DNA of 32,086 nucleotides from CAYPJE01 sp964410945 (GCA_964410945.1 CAYPJE010000036.1:1-32086); one strand, 5' to 3'. Positions 6,923 through 15,252 are shown, counted from the stretch's first letter. The notes: generated by a model from the sequence alone, not told the origin. Program-made: numbers and translations.

Positions 6923-7669
6923 TTACTCTTTTATGTGTACGGCGGAAGCAAATTCGCGCATTAATTCCGGATTCGACTGATCTTCAAAAATAGTACCTGT
7001 TACAATCATACTGGCGCCGACCTCTATTCGTTCCCGAGCCGCATCGGGAGTACGAATACCACCTCCAACGATTACCGGTATTTCCAGATGACCGGTTACG
7101 GCAGCCACCGTTTCAACCGGGACAGATTCAGCCGCACCGCTGCCTGCTTCCAGATAGACAATCTTCATTCCCAGGAATTGAGCCGCCAGGGCATGGGCAA
7201 CCGCAATGTCAGGACGATTCAACGGGAGCGGTGTAGTGTTACTCATAATCTGTACCGCCGATGAAGCACCGCCGTCGAATAATAAATACCCGGTTGGAAT
7301 GGTCTCAATACCCAGATCATGTACAATTGGTGCGGCCAATACCTGTTCACCAATCAGATAATGGGGATTACGTCCAGAAAGAATACTCATGAACAACATA
7401 GCGTCATAATGCTTGTTCAGCTGGTTCAAACCACCAGGAAAGAACACCACCGGGATCTGAGAAGCAGCCTTGATCCGGGCCACCCGTTCGTGACAACGAC
7501 TGTCCATCATCAAGCTGCCACCCACCAGAATAATATCAACACCGGCCTGATTGGCCTGTTCGACTTTTTCCTCCAGTGAGGTATCATTCTTACGGTCCGG
7601 ATCGATCAGGATGGCGTAGACGCCCCCCCGCTCCCGGGCAGTTGATATAATTTGATCGTAAACCTTCAC
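6923..7669 (-). CDS. Geranylgeranylglyceryl phosphate synthase family protein (archaeal-type ether lipid enzyme)
   Basis: Members join a prenyl diphosphate to sn-glycerol-1-phosphate, making the first ether bond of archaeal-type lipids; bacterial relatives use geranylgeranyl or heptaprenyl chains. The 248-residue TIM-barrel product has the early magnesium/phosphate motif ILIDPDRK (20-27), GGSLMM (50-55), FPGG (77-80), the family hallmark YLEAGSGA (172-178) and VGGGIRTPD near the end (phosphate grip). Length and motifs fit the group II GGGPS found in Bacteroidota and other FCB bacteria better than the shorter Bacillus PcrB. The start is GTG (7669), overlapping the gcvPA stop as GTGA, so translation is coupled. 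No glycerol-1-phosphate dehydrogenase or second prenyltransferase lies in the window. Family assignment is strong; chain length of the substrate is unknown. Confidence 0.9.
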   Translation of the reverse strand: MKVYDQIISTARERGGVYAILIDPDRKNDTSLEEKVEQANQAGVDIILVGGSLMMDSRCHERVARIKAASQIPVVFFPGGLNQLNKHYDAMLFMSILSGRNPHYLIGEQVLAAPIVHDLGIETIPTGYLLFDGGASSAVQIMSNTTPLPLNRPDIAVAHALAAQFLGMKIVYLEAGSGAAESVPVETVAAVTGHLEIPVIVGGGIRTPDAARERIEVGASMIVTGTIFEDQSNPELMREFASAVHIKE

Positions 7670-9027
7670 TGGCTGTAGCCTTTTAAAAATTCAATCAGCT
7701 TATCAATATCGGCCCTGGTACGCTTTTCCGTTACCGCCAACCTCAACAGATTGGAATCACTTGGCAAGGAACTACCAATCAGTAAGTCCGAATCAAGGGC
7801 CGCCACGATCAAGTCCTTGGCGGGAACAGGACATCGAACAACAAATTCCTTAAAATAACCCCGGTCATGAGCCAGGCTGAATCCGGAAATACCAGCAATT
7901 TCATCACCACAGTAATGGCTCTTCTGAAAACATAATTCAGCAATTCTTTTATATCCAGCTTGGCCAACCAGACTTAAATATACAGCCGTTGAAAGTGCCA
8001 TCAATCCCTGATTAGTACAAATATTACTTGTGGCCCGTTCACGACGGATATGCTGCTCCCGGGTCTGTAGCGCCAACACAAAGCCCGGTTTGCCTTCCAC
8101 GTCCTCAGTAGCCCCGATTATCCGACCGGGCATCTTGCGAACATGCTTCTCCCGTGTGGCAAATAATCCCAGTCCTGGACCACCAAAAGACATCGGATTT
8201 CCCAATCCCTGGCCTTCTCCACAATAGATGTCGGCACTACATTCACCTGGTGTGGTAAACATTCCTGATGCCAATGGATCACCTACGGCAATAAAAAAGG
8301 CCGGGTGCCGCTGACATAAATCGCCTACGGCAGACCAATCTTCGATTAAACCATACCGGTTTGGTGATTGCACCACGACGGCGGCCACGTCGCTGAAGTC
8401 CAGCTGTGCCAGTTCATCGATATCAAGACGTCCATTTTTATCATTCAAGTAATCGAGTACCAGTCCACTGTGCTGCAGATAGGTCTCCACTACCTGACGA
8501 TAGTTTGCACATAGCCCGGCACCCAGGACGATCCGGGATTTGCGGGTACTGTTTCCGGCCATCAGGCAGGCTTCGGCAACCGCCGAGGCTCCATCATACA
8601 GCGAGGCATTGGCTACATCCATATCGGATATTTCACATAGCATCGACTGATATTCGTACATGGCCTGCAAAGTCCCCTGGCTGACTTCGGCCTGGTAAGG
8701 TGTGTAAGCCGTATAGAATTCAGACCGCATCACGAGGGCTGGAATGGCACTGGGAATGAAATGATCATAATTTCCACTGCCCAGAAAGGAAATCTCTTTC
8801 CCGGCTGGCCGATTCAATGCGGCCATCTCTTCCATCAGCCGGGTGGATTCCTGCTCGCTGAGTGCTGGGCCAACGGGCATCTCAAAAGGCTGCTTCAGGT
8901 CATCGGGCAGATTGGAGATCAGATCATCAAAAGACGATACACCGATATCCGCCAGCATCTCATTTTCCAGGCTGGTTGTAACCGGTATATAGCGGGAATT
9001 TTCAGTCAACGAGGGCTTGGTAGTCAT
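7666..9027 (-). CDS. gcvPA: Glycine dehydrogenase (decarboxylating) subunit 1, GcvPA
   Basis: GcvPA is the N-terminal half of the split P-protein of the glycine cleavage system, which decarboxylates glycine and passes the aminomethyl group to lipoyl-GcvH. From the ATG at 9027 the product has 453 residues. It shows the expected start (SRYIPVTT...EMLADIGVSS), FLGSGNYDHFIP, YTAYTPYQAEVSQGTLQ and SLYDGASAVAEA, all typical of subunit 1. The frame also offers a GTG at 9033. The start lies inside the end of gcvH, an overlap of 26 bases in another frame, and the stop overlaps the GGGPS start. The PLP-lysine is carried by GcvPB, which normally follows; here it does not and must be elsewhere if the system works. 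GcvT is also absent from the window. Confidence 0.94.
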   Translation of the reverse strand: MTTKPSLTENSRYIPVTTSLENEMLADIGVSSFDDLISNLPDDLKQPFEMPVGPALSEQESTRLMEEMAALNRPAGKEISFLGSGNYDHFIPSAIPALVMRSEFYTAYTPYQAEVSQGTLQAMYEYQSMLCEISDMDVANASLYDGASAVAEACLMAGNSTRKSRIVLGAGLCANYRQVVETYLQHSGLVLDYLNDKNGRLDIDELAQLDFSDVAAVVVQSPNRYGLIEDWSAVGDLCQRHPAFFIAVGDPLASGMFTTPGECSADIYCGEGQGLGNPMSFGGPGLGLFATREKHVRKMPGRIIGATEDVEGKPGFVLALQTREQHIRRERATSNICTNQGLMALSTAVYLSLVGQAGYKRIAELCFQKSHYCGDEIAGISGFSLAHDRGYFKEFVVRCPVPAKDLIVAALDSDLLIGSSLPSDSNLLRLAVTEKRTRADIDKLIEFLKGYSQ

Positions 9028-9379
9028 TGGCACTCAACAGTTGATCAAGTTCATCAGGATTGGAGAGGGCAATTTTCACAATCCAGCCATCACCGTAGGG
9101 ATCATTATTGACGGCTTCCGGATTGTCTTCTAATTCTTCATTAATCGCGGTAATCGTTCCACTCACCGGCATGAACAGATCGGCAACTGTCTTCACTGCT
9201 TCAATCGTTCCGAACGGATCGGCCTGGTCAAATTCATCATCGACAGCCGGCAGCTCAACAAAGATAATATCGCCCAGCTCACCTTGAGCAAAATCTGTTA
9301 TTCCGATGGTTATTTCATCACCGGCCTTGCGGGCCCATTCATGATCTTTGGTATAAATTAATTCCTGGGGGATATTCAT
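9002..9379 (-). CDS. gcvH: Glycine cleavage system H protein
   Basis: GcvH is the lipoyl carrier that shuttles the aminomethyl intermediate between P, T and L proteins. The 125-residue length is typical. It opens YTKDHEWARKAGDEITIGIT, followed by AQGELGDIIFVELP, and the lipoylated lysine is Lys63 in GTIEAVKTVADLFMPVSG. The gene follows accC after 43 bases and overlaps gcvPA, giving accB-accC-gcvH-gcvPA in one run. The short upstream gap leaves no room for a glycine riboswitch directly in front of it. Both GcvH and AccB are carriers modified on a lysine (lipoyl and biotin), but that adjacency may be coincidence. Confidence 0.97.
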   Translation of the reverse strand: MNIPQELIYTKDHEWARKAGDEITIGITDFAQGELGDIIFVELPAVDDEFDQADPFGTIEAVKTVADLFMPVSGTITAINEELEDNPEAVNNDPYGDGWIVKIALSNPDELDQLLSANDYQALVD

Positions 9380-9422
9380 TTACTGCCTCCGGATTGTTAT
9401 GAATTTAATTGATTAACCGATT

Positions 9423-10781
9423 CTACTTGCCTGGCTTGTACTCAAATGATTCCAACAGACTGGTATCATAATTTCCGCTGCGAAAGTGCGGATCGCGCAT
9501 AATGGCCTGCTGAAATGGAATTGTTGTTTTGGGGCCTTCAATTATACATTCTTCCAGTGCCCGCTGCATACGATTGATGGCTCCTTCCCTGCTGTTGGCA
9601 TGCACAATCAGTTTTGCGATCAGTGAGTCATACTGGGTCGGTATCCGATACCCGGCATAGACATGTGTGTCAACCCGGACACCTTTACCACCGGGCATAT
9701 GGAAGCTTTCAACCGTGGCTGGTGAAGGGATGAAATTCTTGTCGGGATCTTCGGCGTTGATTCTGCACTCGATCGAATGACCCCGTAGTTTTAAATCATA
9801 AAAATAATCGGGAAATTTTTCACCGGCATGCATACGAATCTGCTGCTTGATCAAATCACAGCCTACTACCATCTCGGTTACCGGATGTTCAACCTGGATA
9901 CGGGTATTCATTTCCATGAAATAAAAATTCTTATCTTTATCCAATAAAAATTCAACTGTTCCCACGCCTACGTATCCAGCGGCCTTAACACCTTTGATTG
10001 CCGCTTCCCCCATTCGCTGACGTAACTCAGGATCCACGACAGCCGACGGTGATTCTTCAATTAATTTCTGGTGGCGGCGCTGAACAGAACATTCCCGTTC
10101 ACCTAAATGAACCGCGTTCCCGAAGGAATCGGCAATTACCTGCAGTTCAATATGGCGCGGTTCCTCAACAAATTTTTCAAGATATATATCACCGTTGCTG
10201 AAAGCGGTCTGAGCCTCGTTCGTGGCCGTTTTAAAGGCTATTTCAATTTCATCTTCACTGTGCACGATCCGCATGCCACGACCACCACCACCGGCCGATG
10301 CTTTCAGGATTACCGGAAAACCAATTTCAGCGGCCTGTTTTTTTGCTTCGCTAACCGTTGGCACCACCCCATCACTGCCCGGAATGACCGGTACGCCGGA
10401 CGCCTTCATGGTCGATTTGGCCTGGGCTTTATCGCCCATGGCATCGATTATGTCCGGCCCGGGGCCGATAAAAGTAAATCCATTTTCGGCACAGATACCG
10501 GCAAACTGGGAATTCTCGGCCAGGAAGCCATAGCCCGGGTGAATTGCATCCGAATCGGTGATCTCACCGGCAGCAATCAAATGCGGAATGTTTAGATAAC
10601 TTTCGTTACTTGGTGGCGGACCGATACAGACGGCTTCATCGGCAAAGCGAACATGAAGCGACAATTCATCAGCGATTGAATAAACAGCCACAGTTTTAAT
10701 ACCCAGTTCATGGCAGGCCCTGATAATCCGCAGAGCTATCTCGCCACGGTTGGCGATTAAAATTTTCTTTATTTTTCCCAT
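9423..10781 (-). CDS. accC: Acetyl-CoA carboxylase biotin carboxylase subunit
   Basis: AccC carboxylates the biotin of AccB using ATP and bicarbonate, the first half-reaction of malonyl-CoA synthesis. The 452-residue length is standard. Visible are the N-terminal KILIANRGEIALRIIRA, the ATP-grasp glycine loop SAGGGGRGMRIV, the HLGERECSVQRRHQKLIEE segment with substrate-binding residues, and the catalytic MEMNTRIQVEHPVTEM region. It lies 23 bases downstream of accB, the usual pairing. The carboxyltransferase genes accA/accD are not in the window. A stand-alone biotin carboxylase of another acyl-CoA or pyruvate carboxylase could look similar, but the accB neighbour makes fatty-acid synthesis the likely role. 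Confidence 0.96.
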   Translation of the reverse strand: MGKIKKILIANRGEIALRIIRACHELGIKTVAVYSIADELSLHVRFADEAVCIGPPPSNESYLNIPHLIAAGEITDSDAIHPGYGFLAENSQFAGICAENGFTFIGPGPDIIDAMGDKAQAKSTMKASGVPVIPGSDGVVPTVSEAKKQAAEIGFPVILKASAGGGGRGMRIVHSEDEIEIAFKTATNEAQTAFSNGDIYLEKFVEEPRHIELQVIADSFGNAVHLGERECSVQRRHQKLIEESPSAVVDPELRQRMGEAAIKGVKAAGYVGVGTVEFLLDKDKNFYFMEMNTRIQVEHPVTEMVVGCDLIKQQIRMHAGEKFPDYFYDLKLRGHSIECRINAEDPDKNFIPSPATVESFHMPGGKGVRVDTHVYAGYRIPTQYDSLIAKLIVHANSREGAINRMQRALEECIIEGPKTTIPFQQAIMRDPHFRSGNYDTSLLESFEYKPGK

Positions 10782-10804
10782 TACAGGTTGCCTATGGAAA
10801 ACGA

Positions 10805-11245
10805 TTACTCGATTCGAAACAGGGGCTGATTATATTCCACCGGGGTACCATTTTCCACCAGTATCTCTTTCACCACTCCACTGACATTTGTTTCGATCTC
10901 ATTCATAATTTTCATCGCCTCCACGATGCACAACGATTCACCCTTCTGGACTTTATCTCCTCGTTTCACATAAGCATCCTCACCGGGAGCCGGTGCGGTA
11001 TAAAAGGTGCCGGGCATAGGCGATCTTACTTCCAACTGGTCGGTAGGCGGCGGTTCCGGCTGGTTTTCAATCGGCTGGCCTTCATTACCGGCCGGTGTCA
11101 GCGCTGTTGCCGCCAGCGGAGCTCCTGATAACATACCGGGATTTTTAACGACCCGGTATTTTCGTCCCCAGAAAGATGCTTCGATCTCGTTTATATCACT
11201 CTGTTCTAATATATAGATTAATTCTTTAAGCTTCTTTTTCCACAT
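10805..11245 (-). CDS. accB: Biotin carboxyl carrier protein of acetyl-CoA carboxylase
   Basis: AccB carries biotin between the carboxylase and carboxyltransferase of acetyl-CoA carboxylase. The 146-residue product has the usual three parts: an N-terminal dimerisation helix region (KLKELIYILEQSDINEIEASF), a Pro/Ala-rich linker (about 35-70), and the biotinyl domain with the acetylated-type thumb (SPMPGTFYTAPAPGE) and the biotin site VEAMKIMNEIE, biotinyl Lys112. The thumb insertion is specific to acetyl-CoA carboxylase BCCPs and separates this from other biotinyl or lipoyl domains. It follows efp after 24 bases; efp-accB-accC is a widespread bacterial gene order. Confidence 0.97.
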   Translation of the reverse strand: MWKKKLKELIYILEQSDINEIEASFWGRKYRVVKNPGMLSGAPLAATALTPAGNEGQPIENQPEPPPTDQLEVRSPMPGTFYTAPAPGEDAYVKRGDKVQKGESLCIVEAMKIMNEIETNVSGVVKEILVENGTPVEYNQPLFRIE

Positions 11246-11269
11246 AATTCAACTCCCGGAGTCGAGGTA

Positions 11270-11836
11270 TTAATTGGAACGGACGCGTTCGATATATTCA
11301 CCTGAGCGCGTATCTACTTTCAGTACATCCCCAATATCGATAAACAATGGTACCTGTACGATATAATCGGTTTCAACCGTGGCTGGTTTGGTTGCACCGG
11401 TGGCGGTATTGCCTTTCATCCCAGGCTCGGTGTGGGTCACTTCCAGTTCCACATGGGCCGGAATCCGCACATCCAACACTTCCGATCCGTCAAAAATCAG
11501 ATCGACATTCATGCCGGGCTTGATGAAATTTCTGCTGTTACCAACCACCGGGACGGCAACATTCAACTGTTCGTAGGTACCGTTATCCATGAATACGAAG
11601 AAGTCTCCATCTTCATACAGGTACTGCATCTCCTTGGCTTCGATCTTAATTACTTCGATCCGGGCACCGGCATTGAAGGTCTCATCAATCACTTTACCGG
11701 ATTGAATATCCTTTAATTTAGTACGGACGAAGGCACCACCTTTCCCTGGTTTCACATGCAGGAATTCCACCACTTTCATCCGCTTACCTTTATGCAGCAG
11801 GACGACGCCATTTTTTATTTCAGCCGTTGTTGCCAT
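11270..11836 (-). CDS. efp: Elongation factor P
   Basis: EF-P binds between the ribosomal P and E sites and relieves stalling at consecutive prolines. The frame is open further upstream with a TTG at 11887, but the ATG at 11836 is the real start: it has a strong ribosome site (AGGAG at 11844-11848, 7-base spacer) and gives the normal MATTAEIKNG N-terminus and 188 residues. The three beta-barrel domains are complete. The modification loop reads KPGKGGAFVR with Lys32 at its tip, the lysine type (beta-lysylated or otherwise modified in other bacteria) rather than the Arg type rhamnosylated by EarP. No modifying enzyme lies nearby. It is 31 bases downstream of the BatD-like gene, so it may share the moxR-operon promoter. 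Confidence 0.96.
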   Translation of the reverse strand: MATTAEIKNGVVLLHKGKRMKVVEFLHVKPGKGGAFVRTKLKDIQSGKVIDETFNAGARIEVIKIEAKEMQYLYEDGDFFVFMDNGTYEQLNVAVPVVGNSRNFIKPGMNVDLIFDGSEVLDVRIPAHVELEVTHTEPGMKGNTATGATKPATVETDYIVQVPLFIDIGDVLKVDTRSGEYIERVRSN

Positions 11837-11867
11837 AAAATTTCTCCTTTTAGCCGCAAAATTTAAG

Positions 11868-12854
11868 CTAGGCAGGGGTAGATTCAAATTTTGAATCTGA
11901 CAGATTTGAAATCTTAATCAGGTTCCACACTGAGACTGTATCCATAACAAATTGGCGTGCTGAATCCAGATCGGCCCGGCATTCCTCCGGTGCTGGTACC
12001 TGGCGGGCAAATTTTATCATATCTGACCTGGTCAAAACATTAATAAATGAAATGAATAAACTATCATCAATCGCCAGTTCATCGCGAACAGATATGATTT
12101 CACTGGTGGTCATTTCCAGAGTCTTGATGTATAAACTGTTTTCCAGATATTCCCTTAGAATATAGGATATATCAAAATATAATTCTTTGAATTGCCCGTT
12201 CTCCCAAGCTCTATTTTCGATCAAATCATTGATTTTATTCAGGGCAATCCTGTCAGGCGGCTCGGTAGGAATAATTTTAATTTCCTCCTGAATGGAAGAC
12301 GTCTGACGTTTTTTCATGATGATTACCAGTGCCAGTATCAGCATTACCAGAATCCCGATAAGGATTATTGAACGCCAGGGGAATGGTATCCGGACGGACA
12401 CCGGGCCTTTTATTGGCCTGAGACCGGCCTGGCCGGATACTGGTAACACGGAAGATACTTTGATAAACACGGGATCGGTACGCATTGTAAAGCCAGTAGT
12501 ATCCTCCCGGCTGGTGATTTTCACCGAGTGGGGTGGAAATTCGATCCGGCCCGTATCCCAGACAGCCAGTTCATATTCCAAACCAAAATCATCGCGGTAC
12601 TCATTTGAAATGTCCTCGATTGACCTGATCTGTATTTTGGTAGTGTCAATTTGCCACGGTAAAAATTCGATTTTACGTTCACCACTGCCATGAGCCCAGA
12701 CCTGAAAAGATACCACATCACCAATTGTTGCTACACTTGTATCAGCCAATGCTTCAATATAAAAGGGGCTGGAATTGCTTTTCTTCCCGCAGCCAGTCAG
12801 TATCAGGATTACCAGTAGAACAGGTAAGAGTGATCTTTTTATGAAATGAGCCAT
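11868..12854 (-). CDS. BatD-like membrane protein with lipobox and one later membrane span
   Basis: From the ATG at 12854 the product has 328 residues. It begins with a short hydrophobic signal and a lipobox (LTGC, Cys22). A beta-rich extracytoplasmic region follows (about 30-150: SVATIGDVVSFQVWAHG, IEFPPHSVKI), then a clear membrane span (about 161-180) followed by KKRQ, and a helical, probably cytoplasmic C-terminal region (about 185-328). This layout, together with an upstream MoxR ATPase and DUF58 protein, matches the BatD/oxygen-tolerance-like membrane partner of such operons, though it is shorter than classical BatD and I see no strong family motif. Its start overlaps the DUF58 stop as TGATG. 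It may present a periplasmic sensor or assembly domain to the DUF58/MoxR pair; that is inference. Confidence 0.72.
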   Translation of the reverse strand: MAHFIKRSLLPVLLVILILTGCGKKSNSSPFYIEALADTSVATIGDVVSFQVWAHGSGERKIEFLPWQIDTTKIQIRSIEDISNEYRDDFGLEYELAVWDTGRIEFPPHSVKITSREDTTGFTMRTDPVFIKVSSVLPVSGQAGLRPIKGPVSVRIPFPWRSIILIGILVMLILALVIIMKKRQTSSIQEEIKIIPTEPPDRIALNKINDLIENRAWENGQFKELYFDISYILREYLENSLYIKTLEMTTSEIISVRDELAIDDSLFISFINVLTRSDMIKFARQVPAPEECRADLDSARQFVMDTVSVWNLIKISNLSDSKFESTPA

Positions 12855-13729
12855 CAATAGCGCTTCTCACGTTTTTTAAAATAACTCATAATAGGCTCTA
12901 CAAAATCACTGTCGGTGGCGATTGGAATCAGGTCAAAATTGATTTGATCGCAGGTTTTCTTAATATCAGAAAACTGCTGCTCCCGGGCAGCCGCAAAGGA
13001 TTGGCGTTCTTTGTAGGAACTGGTATCAATCCAGAATTGTTCGTCACTTTCAGGGTCGTGAACCTTGATCAATCCCATATCGGGCAGCATTTTCTCCACC
13101 GGATCATATAATTGAATACCAATAATGTCATGTTTGCGATTTGCAATCCGCAGGGCCTTAAGGTAATCGCCATCAATGAAATCTGAGATCAGGAAGACAA
13201 CACTGCGCCGTTTGGCCACCCTTAACAGGAATTCCAGGGCATTGTTCAGCGATGTACCTTTACCTTCCGGTCGGTGATAGAGTAATTCACGCACAACCCG
13301 CAGAACATGGGACCGTCCTTTCTGTGGTGTGATGTATTTTTCAACCTCATCACTGAACAGGATCAATCCCACCTTGTCATTATTCTTGATGGCTGAAAAA
13401 CCCAACACCGCACCGATCTCAGTGCCGATTTCCGTCTTGAATTTATCCCGGCTGCCAAAATGTCCGGAACGGCTCACATCGACCATCAGAAATACAGTCA
13501 GCTCGCGTTCTTCCTCGAAAATCTTAACAAAGGGATTACCCGTACGGGCGGTTACATTCCAGTCGATTAAGCGGATATCATCGCCAGGCTGGTATTCACG
13601 GACTTCGGAGAACATCATACCCCGGCCTTTAAAAACCGAATGATACTCCCCGCCGAACAGATCGTTTACCAGTCCCCTGGTCCGAATCTCAATCTGCTTG
13701 ACCTTTCTGAGGACTTCCTTGGGAATCAT
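12854..13729 (-). CDS. DUF58 domain protein (vWA-like), partner of MoxR
   Basis: DUF58 proteins accompany MoxR-type AAA ATPases and have a von Willebrand A-like fold. The 291-residue product shows the family signature GEYHSVFKGRGMMFSEVREYQPGDDIRLIDWN as separate blocks (about 27-57), with the R-x-Y-x-x-G-D-D-x-R-x-I-D-W core around 44-57. A metal-binding DxSxS motif follows, Asp84-Val-Ser86-Arg-Ser88. There is no membrane segment, so it is a cytosolic form. It starts 13 bases after moxR and is translationally coupled to the BatD-like gene. In related operons these proteins are thought to help fold or insert metal into client proteins and affect envelope or stress tolerance. No substrate is evident here. 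Confidence 0.92.
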   Translation of the reverse strand: MIPKEVLRKVKQIEIRTRGLVNDLFGGEYHSVFKGRGMMFSEVREYQPGDDIRLIDWNVTARTGNPFVKIFEEERELTVFLMVDVSRSGHFGSRDKFKTEIGTEIGAVLGFSAIKNNDKVGLILFSDEVEKYITPQKGRSHVLRVVRELLYHRPEGKGTSLNNALEFLLRVAKRRSVVFLISDFIDGDYLKALRIANRKHDIIGIQLYDPVEKMLPDMGLIKVHDPESDEQFWIDTSSYKERQSFAAAREQQFSDIKKTCDQINFDLIPIATDSDFVEPIMSYFKKREKRY

Positions 13730-13742
13730 AACGCTTTCGAGG

Positions 13743-14747
13743 TCAGGGCACTTCTATAGTATCAAACAGGCGTTGAATAATATCTTCGGAGGTAAGCTCT
13801 TCCGCTTCCGCTTCGTAGGTGAGAATGATGCGATGGCGAAGGACATCAGCACCGATATACCTGATATCTTCCGGTGTGATAAATCCACGATGTTGTAAAA
13901 AGGCACGGGCACGGGCGGCCCGAATCAGGTTGATTGAAGCGCGCGGTGAGGCGCCATAGCCGATCAGATCCTTTAAATCACCCAGATTATATTTCTCCGG
14001 GCTGCGGGTGGCAAAGATCAAATCTAAAACATAATCTTCCACTTTTTCATCAACATAAATTTCACTGACCGTTTTCTGGGCCTTTAAAATCTGTTCCGGT
14101 TTAACAACCGGTTTGATTTCAATTGCCGAATTCTTGCCTGCCACCTGACGGATTATCTGTCTTTCATCGTCCAGCTCAGGATAATCTACTTTCAGTTTGA
14201 GCATGAAGCGGTCGACTTGGGCTTCCGGTAAGGGATAGGTACCCTCCTGTTCGATCGGGTTCTGGGTTGCCAGAACCAGGAACGGTTGATCCAGGACAAA
14301 AGTATTCTCACCAATCGTGACCTGGCGCTCCTGCATAGCCTCCAGCAAGGCACTTTGTACCTTGGCCGGACTGCGGTTGATTTCATCAGCCAGGATCAGG
14401 TTGGCAAATAGCGGCCCCTTGCGCGTCTTGAAATCACCGGTTTTCTGGTCATAGATCAGGGTTCCGATCAAATCGGCCGGTAACATGTCAGGTGTGAACT
14501 GAATCCGCTGAAAATCGGTGGCGATCACCTGGGAAAGGGTTTTTACAGTCAGGGTTTTGGCCAGGCCAGGAACGCCTTCCAGCAAGATGTGGCCGTTGGC
14601 CAACAGGCTGATCAAAATCTTGTCAATCAATTCGGCTTGGCCCACAATGACCTGCCGGATGGACTGTTTCAGATCGTCTACAAAAGCTGATTCCCGGACG
14701 ATACGCTCATTAATTTCTGATAAACTGAATTCCATACTACGTACCAT
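13743..14747 (-). CDS. MoxR family AAA+ ATPase
   Basis: MoxR ATPases act as chaperones with vWA-domain partners. The 334-residue product has Walker A GVPGLAKT at 58-65, Walker B LILADEIN with Asp121/Glu122, sensor 1 VLATQNPIEQEGTYPLPEAQ, and an arginine finger region VDRFMLK. All are hallmarks of the MoxR subfamily. Two ATGs are available, 14747 (after AAGGAAT, close spacing) and 14735; I keep the longer. It sits 13 bases after the TPR lipoprotein gene and 13 before the DUF58 gene. The set MoxR-DUF58-BatD-like, without separate BatA/BatB vWA membrane proteins, is a compact version of the Bat operon. Confidence 0.95.
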   Translation of the reverse strand: MVRSMEFSLSEINERIVRESAFVDDLKQSIRQVIVGQAELIDKILISLLANGHILLEGVPGLAKTLTVKTLSQVIATDFQRIQFTPDMLPADLIGTLIYDQKTGDFKTRKGPLFANLILADEINRSPAKVQSALLEAMQERQVTIGENTFVLDQPFLVLATQNPIEQEGTYPLPEAQVDRFMLKLKVDYPELDDERQIIRQVAGKNSAIEIKPVVKPEQILKAQKTVSEIYVDEKVEDYVLDLIFATRSPEKYNLGDLKDLIGYGASPRASINLIRAARARAFLQHRGFITPEDIRYIGADVLRHRIILTYEAEAEELTSEDIIQRLFDTIEVP

Positions 14748-14760
14748 ATTCCTTATGCAA

Positions 14761-15252
14761 TCAGGAAGCTATATGCTTAAGTACTTCAATCTCGTTGATA
14801 TCTTTTCCCATATATTCCATTTCGAACTTAACGGATGGCGTAAGTTCATGATCCGGGAATTTGATCAGGAATTTGTGATATTCTTCCTGTGCTTTATCAA
14901 ACTGTGATAGAATATTGCTATAAATATAGCCAATCATGAAATGGGCATGCGGTTCTTCCGGAGCGGCTGAGAAATCGGAAATCACTTTCCGGTATTCAGT
15001 GATAGCTGTTTCAAAATCCCGCAAATCGTTCATAAAAATATCTCCCAGGACATACTGAGACTTGGATGCCATAATATCGTCGCCAAAATGCTCAACCAAC
15101 AGCTTCAAATCCTTAATGGCAGCTTCGGTATCTTTGGCTTGTCTGTGCATTTCTGCCCGGTTATACAATTCGAGGGCGGTTTTTGGTATTTTTTCTCCGC
15201 AGCCGGCAATGAATAATAAAACGAGCAAACTTATCAGGTAATTACGCTTCAT
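14761..15252 (-). CDS. TPR-repeat lipoprotein (BamD/YfgC-like scaffold)
   Basis: The 163-residue product begins MKRNYLISLLVLLFIAGCGE, a short lipoprotein signal with lipobox IAGC and Cys18. The mature part is helical with TPR-like units from about 27 to 140: ALELYNRAEMHRQAKDTEAA, a Y-V-L-G-D-I-F unit, and the final unit FDKAQEEYHKFLIKFPDHEL. The KFPDHE ending is typical of BamD- and YbgF-type TPRs. It is shorter than BamD (about 245 residues). The gene is first in the MoxR set and lies 110 bases downstream of tamA, across a gap with a candidate promoter. An outer-membrane-assembly scaffold or a partner of the Bat-like proteins are both possible. Confidence 0.85.
   Translation of the reverse strand: MKRNYLISLLVLLFIAGCGEKIPKTALELYNRAEMHRQAKDTEAAIKDLKLLVEHFGDDIMASKSQYVLGDIFMNDLRDFETAITEYRKVISDFSAAPEEPHAHFMIGYIYSNILSQFDKAQEEYHKFLIKFPDHELTPSVKFEMEYMGKDINEIEVLKHIAS

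Noticed and set aside
9380..9422. Glycine riboswitch before gcvH
   Set aside because: Only 43 bases separate accC and gcvH, far too few for a glycine aptamer, and no aptamer core is seen.
10107..10595. Plus-strand open frame of 162 codons opposite accC
   Set aside because: Shadow of the biotin carboxylase gene, with no ribosome site or family resemblance.
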